Positions 22,042 through 32,900 of a stretch of 64,000 bases of DNA are shown here, in pieces. The position numbers and the translations under genes are program-made. The stretch is taken from the NCBI RefSeq assembly GCF_032854445.1, contig NC_088304.1, positions 33,536,810-33,600,809 on the forward strand. Direction: 5' to 3'. The notes beneath the pieces are model-generated. The model was not told the origin of the DNA, did no database searches, and was given only the letters and a program-made list of their open reading frames with translations. This DNA is from Liolophura sinensis. Its lineage: Eukaryota > Mollusca > Polyplacophora > Chitonida > Chitonidae. Position 1 is the first letter of the stretch, and every line of letters begins with the position of its first letter.

Positions 22042-23775
22042 GTCTCTGTGCATAGTGGAGGTGTGGGTGCATCCCTAATCATTTTGGTGGATAAGTTAGC
22101 TTCGGAGATCTACACGTGGTGCCCTGAAAGTAATACGGTTATAAAAGTAAGATATAAATACCGTGTTGAACAAAACCCCGTTCGTTCTCCCTGATTAACT
22201 CGGACAAGTGTAAACTGAACTTTGAACGTTTACACAGCTACAGTTTAAACATGTTATTTGCTGAGGCCATATGTTTAGTTTTACTGCGCAGTCAAAAAAA
22301 TCAAAGGAAAAAGATTCAACCACGCTTCATGACTAATTTGCTTATGAAAAAAGATAGATAGTGAAGACTTGCGTCTAACTGACTTCCTTTACATGTGTAG
22401 CATGTTGTGTCTCTTATAGGCTATCTGTGTTCATGTTTATACGGCCGCCGCCTGGTATCTTGCTGAATGGCTCTAAAGATCTATCCACATATTAACAAGC
22501 ATCAACTGGACGGGGTGTAGATATGGTTTACGTGGGAAGTGTCAGTATAACATGCGGAATACGGGCATCCATCAGGATTAGAGCTCCTCTGCGCGGAGAC
22601 TCCGGACCTTGACACCGTCGTGATAACCGCTGCGTGGAGACGGCGCACACTTATCCGTCTTGTATCTGTCTGTACACGCGGGATATCGTCATGCCGACCC
22701 CCTATGTTTATAATTGGGATCACGATATCTCTTGACATAACACATGGCCTTTTTATGCCGTAATGCTGCGGACGCTGGGTCGCGTTTTTATCAAATACAG
22801 CTGATAGACACGGCGGTATGGTTTCGCTCAGGCACAAATGAAAGGCTCTAAAATTGACAGATTCTCTCGACATCTGAAAAGCAACACCCAGATACGTTCT
22901 GTTTCGTCTTATAGCGTCACCAGTGCTCGTGATAAGTCTATGGCGCTATAATAGACAAGTGTGATGCCGTATCCGGTGGGATTTTGGCATGTTTTGATCG
23001 CCACTTTTACGCCGGGACAATCATTACTTGAGTGGCAGCGACTAGGGACTAGTGTTTAGACTTACAAGGAACACTCGACCAACGTGATTACCCGCAGAAA
23101 AAACACCCAAGGCCCGATCCATTTACCTCTCAGCTTTATGTTATTTATTATTGGCTATGTTTAGATAACAAGTTCCCTGCGACTCAATGTTACAGTCTTT
23201 GGCATTTTCGCGTAATCGTTAATTGTCCAGAATTGCCCGTGTGTTATCGGCAGTACTTGTCTTAGCACCACAGCCCTGGTCGGTTCCGCGGGAATTCGAA
23301 TGGCCAATTGACTGTACATCACGTTTTTATGAGACAAGCCCACCCTAACCTCGACAGTTTTCGTTTTGTTAAGAGATATACACATACCACCCCACCCTCT
23401 CAGCAAAAAGCCAATCCAGTTTTCCACCGGATTAAGATGGTCGGAAACACATCTAGTCGCCTACCATTATTCTCAATTAATTTTATTCATATTCAATTGG
23501 TCCCTTTACCTGAATAAACCACAGGAATCTTCTCTTTTCTCTAATGACTGCCAGAACTATAACTTCAAACCAATCGGTTATCCAAGCAGAAACCCATCAG
23601 CTAATAATAAATGTCGATATACAGTTTGCTTGTAGAGAATTCCCTGACTCCACAAAGTCTTACACAGTTTGAAGAGGGCAAAATATCCATATTATCGGCT
23701 GGAACCTCATGTCACGGAGAGTTTCGCTGGTCGCAGAACAGCGACCGTATTCTAAAAGTTAACAAATGAATTCAA
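22042..23775. other. No gene seen
   Basis: Minus frames 22502-22873 and 23161-23427 are the longest here. The second has a fairly protein-like C-terminal part but overlaps a TCGAATTCCCGCGG stretch resembling a tRNA-derived head, so I leave it uncalled. Confidence 0.45.
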
Positions 23776-23777
23776 GT

Positions 23778-23940
23778 GCTGGCTTCCTCTCCTGTCGTAC
23801 GAGGAAAAGTCTGGCAGCAAACTGCGAACGGTGGTGGGTTTCCCCTGGGCTGTGTCCGATTTTCTCTCATCATAATGCTGTATCCAAAGAGTGAAATATT
23901 CTTGAATATGGCGTAAAACACCAATGAAATAAAACAGATA
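23778..23940 (+). repeat. SINE-A, 5'-truncated, diverged
   Basis: GCTGGCTTCCTCTCCTGTCG, CATCATAATGCTGTATCC, GTGAAATATTCTTGAATATG and CGTAAAACACCAATGAAATA. The next SINE-A copy lies about 60 bases away in the same orientation. Confidence 0.85.
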
Positions 23941-23999
23941 AATTTGAAGACTTTTATAGGTATATGAGGACATGCAAATAGAAGTACTTAAATCTATAC

Positions 24000-24172
24000 T
24001 TCCGGCCGTACGTGGGAAGGTCTGCCCGCAACCTGCGGATGGTCGTGGGTTTCCCCCGGGCTCTGCCCGGTTTCCAACCACCATAATGCTGGCCGCTGTA
24101 GTATAAGTGAAATATTCTTGAGTACGGGGTAAAACATCAATCAAATAAATAAATAAATAAATAAATAAATCT
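24000..24172 (+). repeat. SINE-A, 5'-truncated, well conserved
   Basis: TCCGGCCGTACGTGGGAAGG, CAACCTGCGGATGGTCGTGG, CCACCATAATGCTGGCCGCT, AAGTGAAATATTCTTGAGTA and a long (AAAT) tail of at least seven units. Closest in sequence to the full-length copy at 20.8 kb. Confidence 0.9.
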
Positions 24173-24269
24173 ATACTATATCCCCTGATTCAAGTATATT
24201 GCTGCAACATGTAAATTTTTGTATAAAACTATTCTAAATAAGTCTTACATTCATCGTGTTGAATTTGAT

Positions 24270-24560
24270 TGTGTCACGTTGTGTACATGAACAGTTGCAA
24301 TCAAAAAGGAAATGGGATACACATTTTGATTATCGACAACTTAAAAGCATGGTACACAATCTGAATATTGATTGCATTCATTCGCCTAGAAAACTTCTTA
24401 CCCCTTTCTAACGTCATTGGAAACAACTGACTGCTTCTCTTTCGATAATTCCATTCTGATGTCGTACTTAATATACTTTCATAGTTCTTTAGTGGCTTGT
24501 CTTAAACGTCGTTTTGAGATTTGAAAACCTCGGTTATGGAGGCCTATATTTGTAGACAGG
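24270..24560 (+). repeat. PLR repeat, orientation A
   Basis: TACATGAACAGTTGCAATCA, ACTGACTGCTTCTCTTTCG, TCGTACTTAATATACTTTCA and AGTGGCTTGTCTTAAACGTC in the expected order. The 3' end decays before the GTATACGAATGTC motif. Confidence 0.7.
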
Positions 24561-24965
24561 GTTTTTGTCCTGTATCTATTCACTGGGGCGATGGATTGTG
24601 ACGAGATTTGCCAGGATTCTGCCAAAATTAACGCGCTTTCCTAATTTCTTTCTATCCATATACCCAATTTTTGTCGTTCAAGTTAAATATTGTACAGTGT
24701 ATGGCGTTGAGCTTCAATCATACGACTAAGTAGGGCCTATACTGGTGTAAATGAAGGTGTCAAAGAATAGATGTAATAAATAGTGAGAATAAAAGAAATA
24801 TTCACAGAATAAATGTTACAAATAAAATAAAAGTACAAATCATGCAGTTAGACTCATATTCGATAACCATTTTTACTTGAGGTCCGTGTTGCTTGTAAAA
24901 TTCTCTCAGTCACATCAGCAAAACATGTCTCCTTATAGTTTACAAATGCGCAATTCATGCTCCAG
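24561..24965. other. No gene seen
   Basis: AT-rich, with no matching repeat and no frame worth calling. Confidence 0.55.
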
Positions 24966-24969
24966 TATT

Positions 24970-25215
24970 TACCTCCTGACTTAAGAGTACAGGAGCACTC
25001 ACTGGATAATACTGGCCCACAAACATTTTAGGTTGTTAATACACTATAAATTTTTGCACTGGTATTTTCCACCTAATTAAGCTATATCAGAAGTTGTCTG
25101 TTTTGAATAGAACTAAAAACTTTTTGCCCAGTATTGCTCTCCCCTACTCCCCCGCACCCGGAGGCCACCAAGATAACAAAATGTTATGATTTCACTTCCA
25201 GTAACCACGGCTCTA
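24970..25215 (+). repeat. Dispersed repeat, copy 2
   Basis: Partner of the copy at 16385-16620, with matches including GGATAATACTG, CACTATAAATTT and TTTCACTT-containing blocks in the same order. A PLR copy follows almost immediately. Confidence 0.5.
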
Positions 25216-25221
25216 CCTTGA

Positions 25222-25397
25222 CTGCTTCTCTTTGTATGATTCCGTCCTGTTTTCGTACTTTATATACGTTTTTATAAGTTCTTTGATAATTTGTGTTAGA
25301 CGTCGTTTTGGGAATTGGCTTTGCAACTATTGACCCAGAACGTCTTCACTGACTGACGACTGATATGCGAATGTCTGTTTCGACGCATAATTTTATG
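25222..25397 (+). repeat. PLR repeat, orientation A, 3' part
   Basis: GACTGCTTCTCTTTGTATGA, TTCGTACTTTATATACG, AGTTCTTTGATAATTTGTG, TTTTGGGAATTGGCTTTGCA, GACGACTGATATGCGAATGT and CTGTTTCGACGCATAA. A good reference for the PLR 3' end. Confidence 0.75.
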
Positions 25398-25540
25398 TGT
25401 TATAGAGAAAAGTGCAAGTTGCAAGTGGTGATATGGCATGGTACTACGAGAAAGTTAGGGGCCCTATGTTTTTGAGGTTGAAGTTGATTAATTGACTACA
25501 TAGGCAGTAAGGAAACTCGATGTGCTCGACTAACCTACAG

Positions 25541-25630
25541 AAGTTCCGTCTCGATGAAGACACGTACATAGCGCTGTCCCACTGGAACGACATGGACAGC
25601 AAAGACTCAAGAAGGGCTGCAGACCTCTAA
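25541..25630 (+). CDS. Candidate terminal exon of a host gene
   Basis: A 30-codon stretch encodes KFRLDEDTYIALSHWNDMDS followed by KDSRRAADL and a TAA (25628-25630). The peptide is charged and protein-like, unlike the chance frames around it. It is preceded by GACTAACCTACAG, a branch-point-like CTAAC and an AG acceptor at 25539-25540, and followed about 100 bases later by AATAAA (25732-25737). Together these look like the last coding exon and short 3' untranslated region of a plus-strand gene whose other exons are upstream or unrecognised. I do not recognise the protein family and the polypyrimidine tract is weak. Phase 0 is assumed. Confidence 0.3.
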   Translation, partial: KFRLDEDTYIALSHWNDMDSKDSRRAADL

Positions 25631-25731
25631 GAGAGTATTCCTGGCCAGGGAAGAGCAAGTGTGTTTCTTTGATCGTACCCATTCTAATGAAAAGTTTTCA
25701 CTCACCGAGTTTTGTGGGTGGAAGAAATAGG

Positions 25732-25737
25732 AATAAA
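25732..25737 (+). promoter_or_regulatory. AATAAA polyadenylation signal candidate
   Basis: Lies about 100 bases beyond the stop codon of the candidate terminal exon; meaningful only if that exon is real. Confidence 0.25.
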
Positions 25738-25802
25738 CCATTGTTACTGACGAATTTTGTCATATTTGGGGTATAGGCTTGTTATTGGTTGAGGACAAAG
25801 TG

Positions 25803-25945
25803 GTTCTTAGCAAACTTGACGCACATCTTGCCAGTCAGGTTCCTACAAACAGTGAGAGCGGGGAAAACCTACAAATTCCCAAGGACAGGACTGAGACCCC
25901 ACCTCGTTACGTTCCTTACCAACTGAGCTACATCCCACTCCGGTA
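25803..25945 (-). repeat. tRNA-derived SINE head, minus strand
   Basis: The reverse complement begins GGGATGTAGCTCAGTTGGTA, a perfect tRNA A-box context, and continues through GAGGTGGGGTCTCAGTCCTG to GGTTTTCCCCGCTCTCACTG, where a degenerate B box would lie. Spacing is longer than in most tRNAs and stems are not maintained, so this is a tRNA-derived repeat or pseudogene. The only copy noticed here. Confidence 0.55.
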
Positions 25946-25984
25946 AGAGTCTTCACCGTATCAGCACTTATACGACATGACCAA

Positions 25985-26062
25985 TGACTGCCTCTCCCCT
26001 GCCCCCTCCCCCTCATCCACGCCCACCTCATCCCCACCCCAACCTTACCCCACCCATCGTCG
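25985..26062 (-). other. C-rich tract; quadruplex potential on minus strand
   Basis: Many runs of three to five C (such as CCCCTGCCCCCTCCCCCTCA and CCCCACCCCAACC) give several G runs on the minus strand. Confidence 0.65.
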
Positions 26063-26069
26063 GATAATG

Positions 26070-29000
26070 ACATATTTAGCATTCCGTCCTCCATAATTAG
26101 ATCTCAGGTAAAGGTAAAAGTGGTCGTACTAGAGATATATGAACATACACGAAGATCAGTCTTCTTTATTGTACTGCACGGCATCTCTCAGAAATCATTG
26201 GTTTTCATGTGTATCATCGTCTGATTACTCACATCAAAGACGTCCACATGGACAGGTGAAATCGTTTTCCGACACGACTGGATATCTTATTATTCTTGTT
26301 CGTGATGTATAAGCTTTGAATGTCGACTGGCAAAGGCATTTTATACATGATGGGGCCACAGAGAAATAGAACAGTCGTATTGTCATGCGGAGAAATAATC
26401 ATATTCCAGTGATTGGTGAAATGTGTGCCCTTGATTAATAGGCATGCGGCGTTGCTGTTATTTTTAAAGCTCTCTGTCCGTTCTTCTAACAGTCCAACTG
26501 CCTACCTTCGTATAACCCAAGACAGCATTCTTGGCTTAGCACCTACTTTTTTCAATAAATATCTTAGAAGGGGTTCAAATGTTAATCACACTAATTAGTA
26601 ACGCCATGCTTGATCGGCTACTGGAAAAGAACAGCTCTCGAAAATTTATACCGTATTAATTGTAGAAGTGATTCTCGGGTTGAGGCTCGTGTCCAAAAGG
26701 GGTCGATGACCTAGAAATACGAAAGTAATTCTGAGTGCTTTAGGGTGTAAAGTCTTTTTTTGCTGCCAGCCTACCGGTTGTAGTGTACAGGTGCATACTT
26801 GGTATCAAAATGATGGAAATTGTCTAAGCTTTGGGCAAGTATGAGTTTTAATGAAGAAGGTTTGAAATTCCGGGCGAGAGGACACAAGGAGACAGGTGGT
26901 GATGAGGCTGCGAATGACGTCCCCTTGGCACTGCTAGGCACCCTCCCAGCTACCGGCATGCAAAGGTCCAGATTTTGACCGTCAACCTATGTCAAGACTT
27001 TTATGGCTTATTTCTCAAAGCCTGGGCCAGGTATGCACTAAAGCTTATTGGCCGCGGAATGTTTGGGGCTGAGCTACAGCGCTAAACGTTAACATTGTCT
27101 CTTATGGAAAATTAATGGGGGTCTGTGGCCCGCTATACATCAGCACGCATGTCCTCTGGAGGGCAGGTCACGCTAGATTGCGCGATATTTTGCGCAGCTA
27201 GTAGAGATCAACAATACTGCCTTCGTAGAATCCACAACCATGACAATTTATACAGCCAACTTCTTGGAGCCATATAAATAGTTTGGAGACGAGTAAATTC
27301 ATGTGCTTAATAATTTGAAATTTGGATCACACAACTCTGTTCTTGTTTGGTCGGAACCGGATGTAAAACAGATTAACCATTGAAATGGACGTTTTATAAT
27401 TATATATTTTATGTTTTAATGGTCGTTGATTTCTCCTTTCTACAGTATGCCAGAGGAAACCAGCAAGCGTGGGGTGGGACCCCCATCAGCAGAAATTACC
27501 ATCAGCAAAGACCTATGGTATAAATCTCTCTAAGATGGATACGTAAAACAAATGATGCGTAGCGGAGAACCAAAATTATGCACGGAACTCATAAATGTTA
27601 CGTTCAAATTACACCTTCCTCCTTCAGAGTTCCATTTTTATCCTACGTACTTTTACTCCTTTGTGGTCTCTGTTGAAGAGTAGCACTCTAAACGGCTCGA
27701 ATCTGGTTAATTAACACAGTACACCTGTCTGCATCTCCGCGTCAGCCCGCATTAACCTCTCATAGCCTGCGAAATTTCACAATGTTTAAATACCTGAATA
27801 TTTTATGCCCCGAAACAAGCGGAAGGCAAATTAGACGCCCAAAAGCTTCCTTGAGCGTGGCGTCATTCATGTCCACGTATCAACAAGAGCACGTACACGT
27901 ATATATATATACACAGATACCCTCTATTATTCTTGAAACAAAGTGTCGAAACTGTCATAGATAACAAGGAACTTTGAGAGTAGAGGATAATTTTGTTGTT
28001 AGATGTATGGAGCTTTATATAATGAACGTCTGCATGCCCAAGATTATTTATGCAAACTATTCTGCTGTGGACAAAACTTCGTCTCATGAAATATGAAAAC
28101 AAAAACTTCAGGATATGTTGCCAGGAAACTATTGCCTCTAAATACACACGTAAAATTGACTGGTGTTAAACCCTAGACAAATCCTGGTTTTATCCACTGC
28201 ATCCTTTAATCTGAATTTAACCGCAGTTAATCTCTTCCTCCAGAATGAGAAATAGATTTGAAGCTATTTAATTTGATTATTTGACCGCTGTACATTGTTG
28301 ACCTCATTTACGCTTTTCGCTGTTACACTACCCATGCAGTTTCGTTGGTGGACGACGTCCGAAATTTCGGATTTAAATACATTATCAACCTCCTCCGCCC
28401 ATCAAGGCGGGATGAGCTTGCAACATCTGCTCGGCCAGAGAGGGCCTTAATGACGCTGCGACAAAAGTCTGTAATGCCAGAATAATAATATTGTACATTT
28501 TTCTGATTTAAAGAACCTTTGAAGGTACATGTAGACTGGTGTTTCGGGCTTTCCTAAAACATTTTGATTACCGTCAAAAAGTGTAAATGTAAAATTAAAT
28601 TAAAAATAATGGTGACATTACACGTATCAGTCATGTGTAGGTCTACCAAATAAGGTCTCATGTCCCCTTCATAATATCGGTCCATCTTCATTTCTCCACA
28701 AGGCAATATATTGTAAGTAACGGGACAAGTTGACGAGCATCACTATTTCGAGTGATGTAGCTCCCTTATCATTAAAGCCGTGTCGTTCCTTTTAACTAGT
28801 TTGACCCTTGCCTATGCATTCCAGAAAGCTCTCCCATTACCCATTGGGGCCAGAACTGACGTCATAGCTGAAGGGTACAAATCGACCAACGTTATAGCCC
28901 TTTTCTTCATTTACCATCATTTGATTTAACTTTTTGATACAACAGAAGGAAACAAATTGGCAATCATCGGCCACGTGACTTTAACGAGAGCTGGACGCTG

Positions 29001-30600
29001 AACGGGCATCATATTTAGCTTTTTTTCTTAGCGATTGATGACCACCAACTCTGGCCACACCGGCAATGGTTTAGTTTAAATTGATCGAAGAAATAGCAGT
29101 TTATTGCGGACATGGCGCGGAAAGGCCCGAGTATTAACCCGCTTGCAATAACTCTCTTCCCGATTCCAATCTAATGAAATGACGATTTCTCGAGAAACTG
29201 TATACTGCCTGCGAGAAAAAAAGGTGCAGAGGTCAGAATGTTAATAAAATCTCATCGTACGGTCAAATGGATGGGCAGGAATTGACGCCGCTTCGCTTTC
29301 GTCATCGCACCGTTCATCTCTTCTCGGCGATTCCATCGTCTGATAAGCGATAAATGTTTCATCACGTTAAAAAAACCCAGAGAGAAGACTCACTCGCTTC
29401 TTTTTACCGCTTAGTCTCCAGGCATTCACCCGTTCGTTCATCGAAGCTTGTAATTCCACGGGCCACGAGGCCTCGGAAACTGCGCGGGAGATTTGGCTGT
29501 TTTCCATAATTCTAGCGTTAATCAAGAACTCTATCGCAGGGCTAGTATACGTCTTTTATTATAAAACTTCAGCGTATTATTCCGCAGTGATATATCGTTT
29601 TTAGTATATTGCTTCATTTTCGGTCGATTTCTTGCACCGCCCGATTCGTGCATGCCCTGGACAGAGGAATTGCCTCCCGGCAATACATGCCGATCAATGG
29701 TATACTGTATCAATACAACGATACAATGCCGGCTTCCCTTTACGTGGAAAACACTTCCTCGGCTAATCGGTCAGGACTTAGAGCTAACCTAAAACAGAGA
29801 GCAGCGCGTGGGGCCTGGCAAGGACACACTGGGCGAGCTGTAATGAAGCTGTTTTAAAGAAGAGTGGATTTATTGCTGAGGAATTTGAAAAGGTTGGGCA
29901 GTATATATGATGGGTTGCCAGCGGACTGTTTTTCATGACAATGACCGCTGAGATGCCCGTATTGATCTCTCCCGTCTCCTGACCGCTTTCCCCTGACGAA
30001 TAGTCGATACTTTAGATTGCTATTTCTTGTAAGCGAACCTTAACTATTGGGGAAGGGGATAAAAACTCTGGGAAGTCGGGCGGAAGACTGGAGTAGGCTT
30101 TATGGGAGAGACTGACCTGTGAATCTAAAACTGGACGCGTTCCTCTCAAGGAGGGTTAATAGAGATCCTTGCAGCCCCACCCATAAGGCTCAAGAGCTCT
30201 GGCACACGGGAGGAAAGGATTCCAACATATCCGTGCCAACGACACGATATAAAAAAACTAACGTTGTAGATAATAGACGGGAAAGTGGAGAAGAGTAATG
30301 ACTTACATTTACACTTTGGCTAACTCGTCAACGCTTACTTCCACGAGGGAAAATGCACCCACTTGCTTCAAGAGATTATAAGTGTTGTGACTCTGTTTGT
30401 GGGTCTTTGTGATCCTTATGGCGCACCGTAATACTATAGCATACCACCTCATTATATCGACAGTTACTTCGTTTTCTTCACCCACCAGAAAATGACGAAA
30501 TATTGTGTCAACACGAACATATGATATATAATGGACGTTAAAAGTCAATAATCACAAGACCAGTTCGCACAAGCATTAATGTTCAACGTGCACAACCCAC
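26070..30600. other. No gene seen over 4.5 kb
   Basis: No SINE, PLR or tandem repeat was noticed, unusual for this window. Frames of 60-94 codons lack domains and exon-like flanks. The 28.3-29.5 kb part is less AT-biased and repeat-free and could hold regulatory sequence, but conservation cannot be judged from one sequence. Confidence 0.45.
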
Positions 30601-30605
30601 CAAAT

Positions 30606-30900
30606 CTATTCCGAGAAACAGACATTCGTATACCAGCCGTCAACCAAAATTTATGTTCCAGGGCAATAATCGCAAGGTTAATTACCACAGAAATGCTCAA
30701 CAGAACTTTGGGAATTGGCTTAGCGATTATTGAGTTGGAACGATTGGTTGACGACTGGTATACTAATGTCTGTTTCGATGCATAGGGTCACCAAAAAACT
30801 ACGAAAGTATATAAAGTATGGAATTACGACGAATTCCTGCACAAAGAAGCGGTCAACAATTTTCACTGATGACGGAAAAGCTAAAGGTATGTTCTATAGG
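30606..30900 (-). repeat. PLR with internal inverted repeat
   Basis: 30606-30690 (ACAGACATTCGTATACCAGC, ATAATCGCAAGGTTAATTA) is in orientation B; 30708-30784 (TTTGGGAATTGGCTTAGCGA, GGTTGACGACTGGTATACTA, TGTCTGTTTCGATGC) is its inverted partner; then orientation B resumes with ACTACGAAAGTATATAAAGT and GAAGCGGTCAACAATTTTCA. The two arms form an imperfect stem of about 70 bases. Confidence 0.7.
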
Positions 30901-31299
30901 CGAGTGAATTAAGTCAGTATTGGGGTCGTGCAAGTGAGCAAGTTTCCAAATATGGAGACCATCAATAGTTATGGTGACATTTCTTCTACCGTGTACTGCA
31001 TGACAATCCCAGCACTTTGCCAGTGACAAGATGCTATTACTACCCAGCATACACACGACTGTTAGCCCATCCGGACCTTATACGGCTTCCTTATTTTTCC
31101 AGCATTTTCCCCAGATTTACACATGATTGATTTTTTATTCAATCTGTGGTTCAGCGATCGCCTCTGCCATATACACGGCCATTAACATAGGTTAACCCTT
31201 TTACATCTATGGCCTACTTGCATTGAACTTCCAGAGCATGACGGATCTTCTTGCATGCCCCGTCACCAGTCCGCCCCATCTTGTTTCTATACAACGGGA
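30901..31299. other. No gene seen
   Basis: AT-rich with chance frames only. Confidence 0.55.
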
Positions 31300-31307
31300 A
31301 GAGGGGT

Positions 31308-31320
31308 GGGGGGGGGGGGG
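31308..31320. repeat. Poly-G run
   Basis: Thirteen consecutive G just upstream of a SINE-A copy. Confidence 0.95.
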
Positions 31321-31332
31321 CGCGCTATGTGG

Positions 31333-31495
31333 CTCATCCGGCCGTACGTAGGAAGGTCTGCAGCAGCCTGAGAGTGGTCGTGGTTTCACCCGGCCTCTGC
31401 CTGTTTTCCTCCCACCATAATGCTGCCCGCCGTTGTGTAGGTGAAATATTCTTGAATACGGCATAAAACATCAATCAAACAAATAAATAAATTTA
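31333..31495 (+). repeat. SINE-A, 5'-truncated
   Basis: TCCGGCCGTACGTAGGAAGG, CTCCCACCATAATGCTGCCC, GGTGAAATATTCTTGAATAC and a CAAACAAATAAATAAATT tail. It starts at the TCCGGCCGTACGT point like the 24.0-kb copy. Confidence 0.9.
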
Positions 31496-32115
31496 TACAA
31501 CGGTTTTTGCATGTGATACATCGCAAATAGCAAATCAATTTGCAGCAATTGCTTCTCAGATCAACGTTGTGTCATATTTTGAAATGTTTTTCCTTTTTTG
31601 TCCTTTTCCAAACGTTGTTGTTTAAAAAATGTTTCTAAACAAGTCACACATTTGCATATTTTCCAGAACATCGACAGTTAACTGTTAAACAAAACTCATT
31701 AACCTGGTAATACTTTCTATTTGAAAAGATGTTTTAACTGTAAGATTTCATAAGGAAAGGTCAGTTATGACGTATTTCTTATTGTTCAGAACTGTATAAA
31801 AACGATAATATCAGTACAACTTTGATCAGGATAGCTTTGATAACAAATTATATTTTTGGAATCATTTATTTACATTGTTTAACGCTGTAATCAAGAGAGG
31901 TCTTGGTACGAAGTAGAATATACAGTTCTTCTGGATGCGGTAACCACTAAACCCACCATGATAAATATGCTTTTAAAGCTACTGAGAATTATCTATGTAG
32001 GATCCACAGATTTTAGGCCTCAATATTATGACGATATGTATTCATCAGTTGACCATTGCTGATTAGAATAACCTGCATCCCTGAAACATCCTATTGCCTG
32101 GCCGCAGATCAGTTA
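31496..32115. other. No gene seen
   Basis: AT-rich DNA without a repeat match. Confidence 0.55.
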
Positions 32116-32117
32116 AT

Positions 32118-32420
32118 AGAATGGAGTGAATGAATGCTTGGGGTTTTACGTCGTTTTTTCAGTCATATGACGACGAAGAGTCATTGGGTGTGCGAACATT
32201 TAATGTGTCTGCTTGTGACAGGGCGAGTCCATACCGCCAAAGTTTTGCTGTAACTGAAGTATCATGCTGAAGACACAAGACATGACACCACGCCAGGTCA
32301 CATTATATTGACGGCGGACCAACCAGTTCTGTTTCCTTCTTCTAAGCCCTCAGTGATGAGCGCCAAGCGAGGCAACAACAATTACAATTTTTAAACTCTT
32401 TGGTTTCATCCCGGATCTCC
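32118..32420 (-). repeat. SINE-B, minus strand
   Basis: GAATGCTTGGGGTTTTACGT, TTTTCAGTCATATGACGACG, GACAGGGCGAGTCCATACCG, AGACACAAGACATGACACCA and GAGCGCCAAGCGAGGCAACA follow the SINE-B order. The tRNA-like head is reduced to CATCCCGGATCTCC. Confidence 0.75.
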
Positions 32421-32840
32421 CTACTTGGAGATCAATGGTCACTGTCCAAACCCCCTGTGTACATACGTATGTATGTCAAGAGCAGTTCATGCACTTGTAC
32501 GATGGAAGACAGCTGGATACCTCAGATACGATTTTATTCTTCTAACTGCCAATGCAAATGCTGAAATAGTAGCAAATTACACGCCCCCAAGCACCATGGG
32601 CAGAATTAAATAACAAAAATTCCAGAGATGTTAATTGCAATTTAATAGACGCCACTGGTCTTGAATTACTCAAATTCCCTCTTCCACGAGAGCAGTTATT
32701 TCATTGCAAGAATTTTTAGCCTACTTTCTACGCAGAGTTACCCCCAAAACGTATTGTAACAAAATAAATCGTGGTTCAAAGGGCATATGAACATCTAACA
32801 TTGTACGTCATGGTTTCCTGGAGCAGTAAACCTGAACACT
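32421..32840. other. Possible repeat pair with 11.2 kb
   Basis: GCAGAATTAAATAACAAAAA and GATGTTAATTGCAATTTAAT (32600-32650) resemble GCAGAATTAGATGAAAAAAT and GATGTTAATTGTAATTTATT (11232-11280). Short, so only a hint of a shared repeat. No gene seen. Confidence 0.35.
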
Positions 32841-32841
32841 G

Positions 32842-32900
32842 GGTTATAAGTGAAAAAATTCTACACCATGGCGTTCAACACCAATCAAGACAAACAAATA
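32842..32900 (+). repeat. SINE-A/C tail fragment
   Basis: TTATAAGTGAAAAAATTCTA, CATGGCGTTCAACACCAATC and an AAACAAATA end correspond to the 3' end of SINE-A or SINE-C. Confidence 0.65.

Noticed and set aside
23161-23427. 88-codon minus-strand gene
   Set aside because: Partly protein-like, but no splice context or domain, and overlapping plus frames are open.
25860-25940. Functional tRNA on the minus strand
   Set aside because: Perfect A-box context, but the B-box region is degenerate and spacing is too long.
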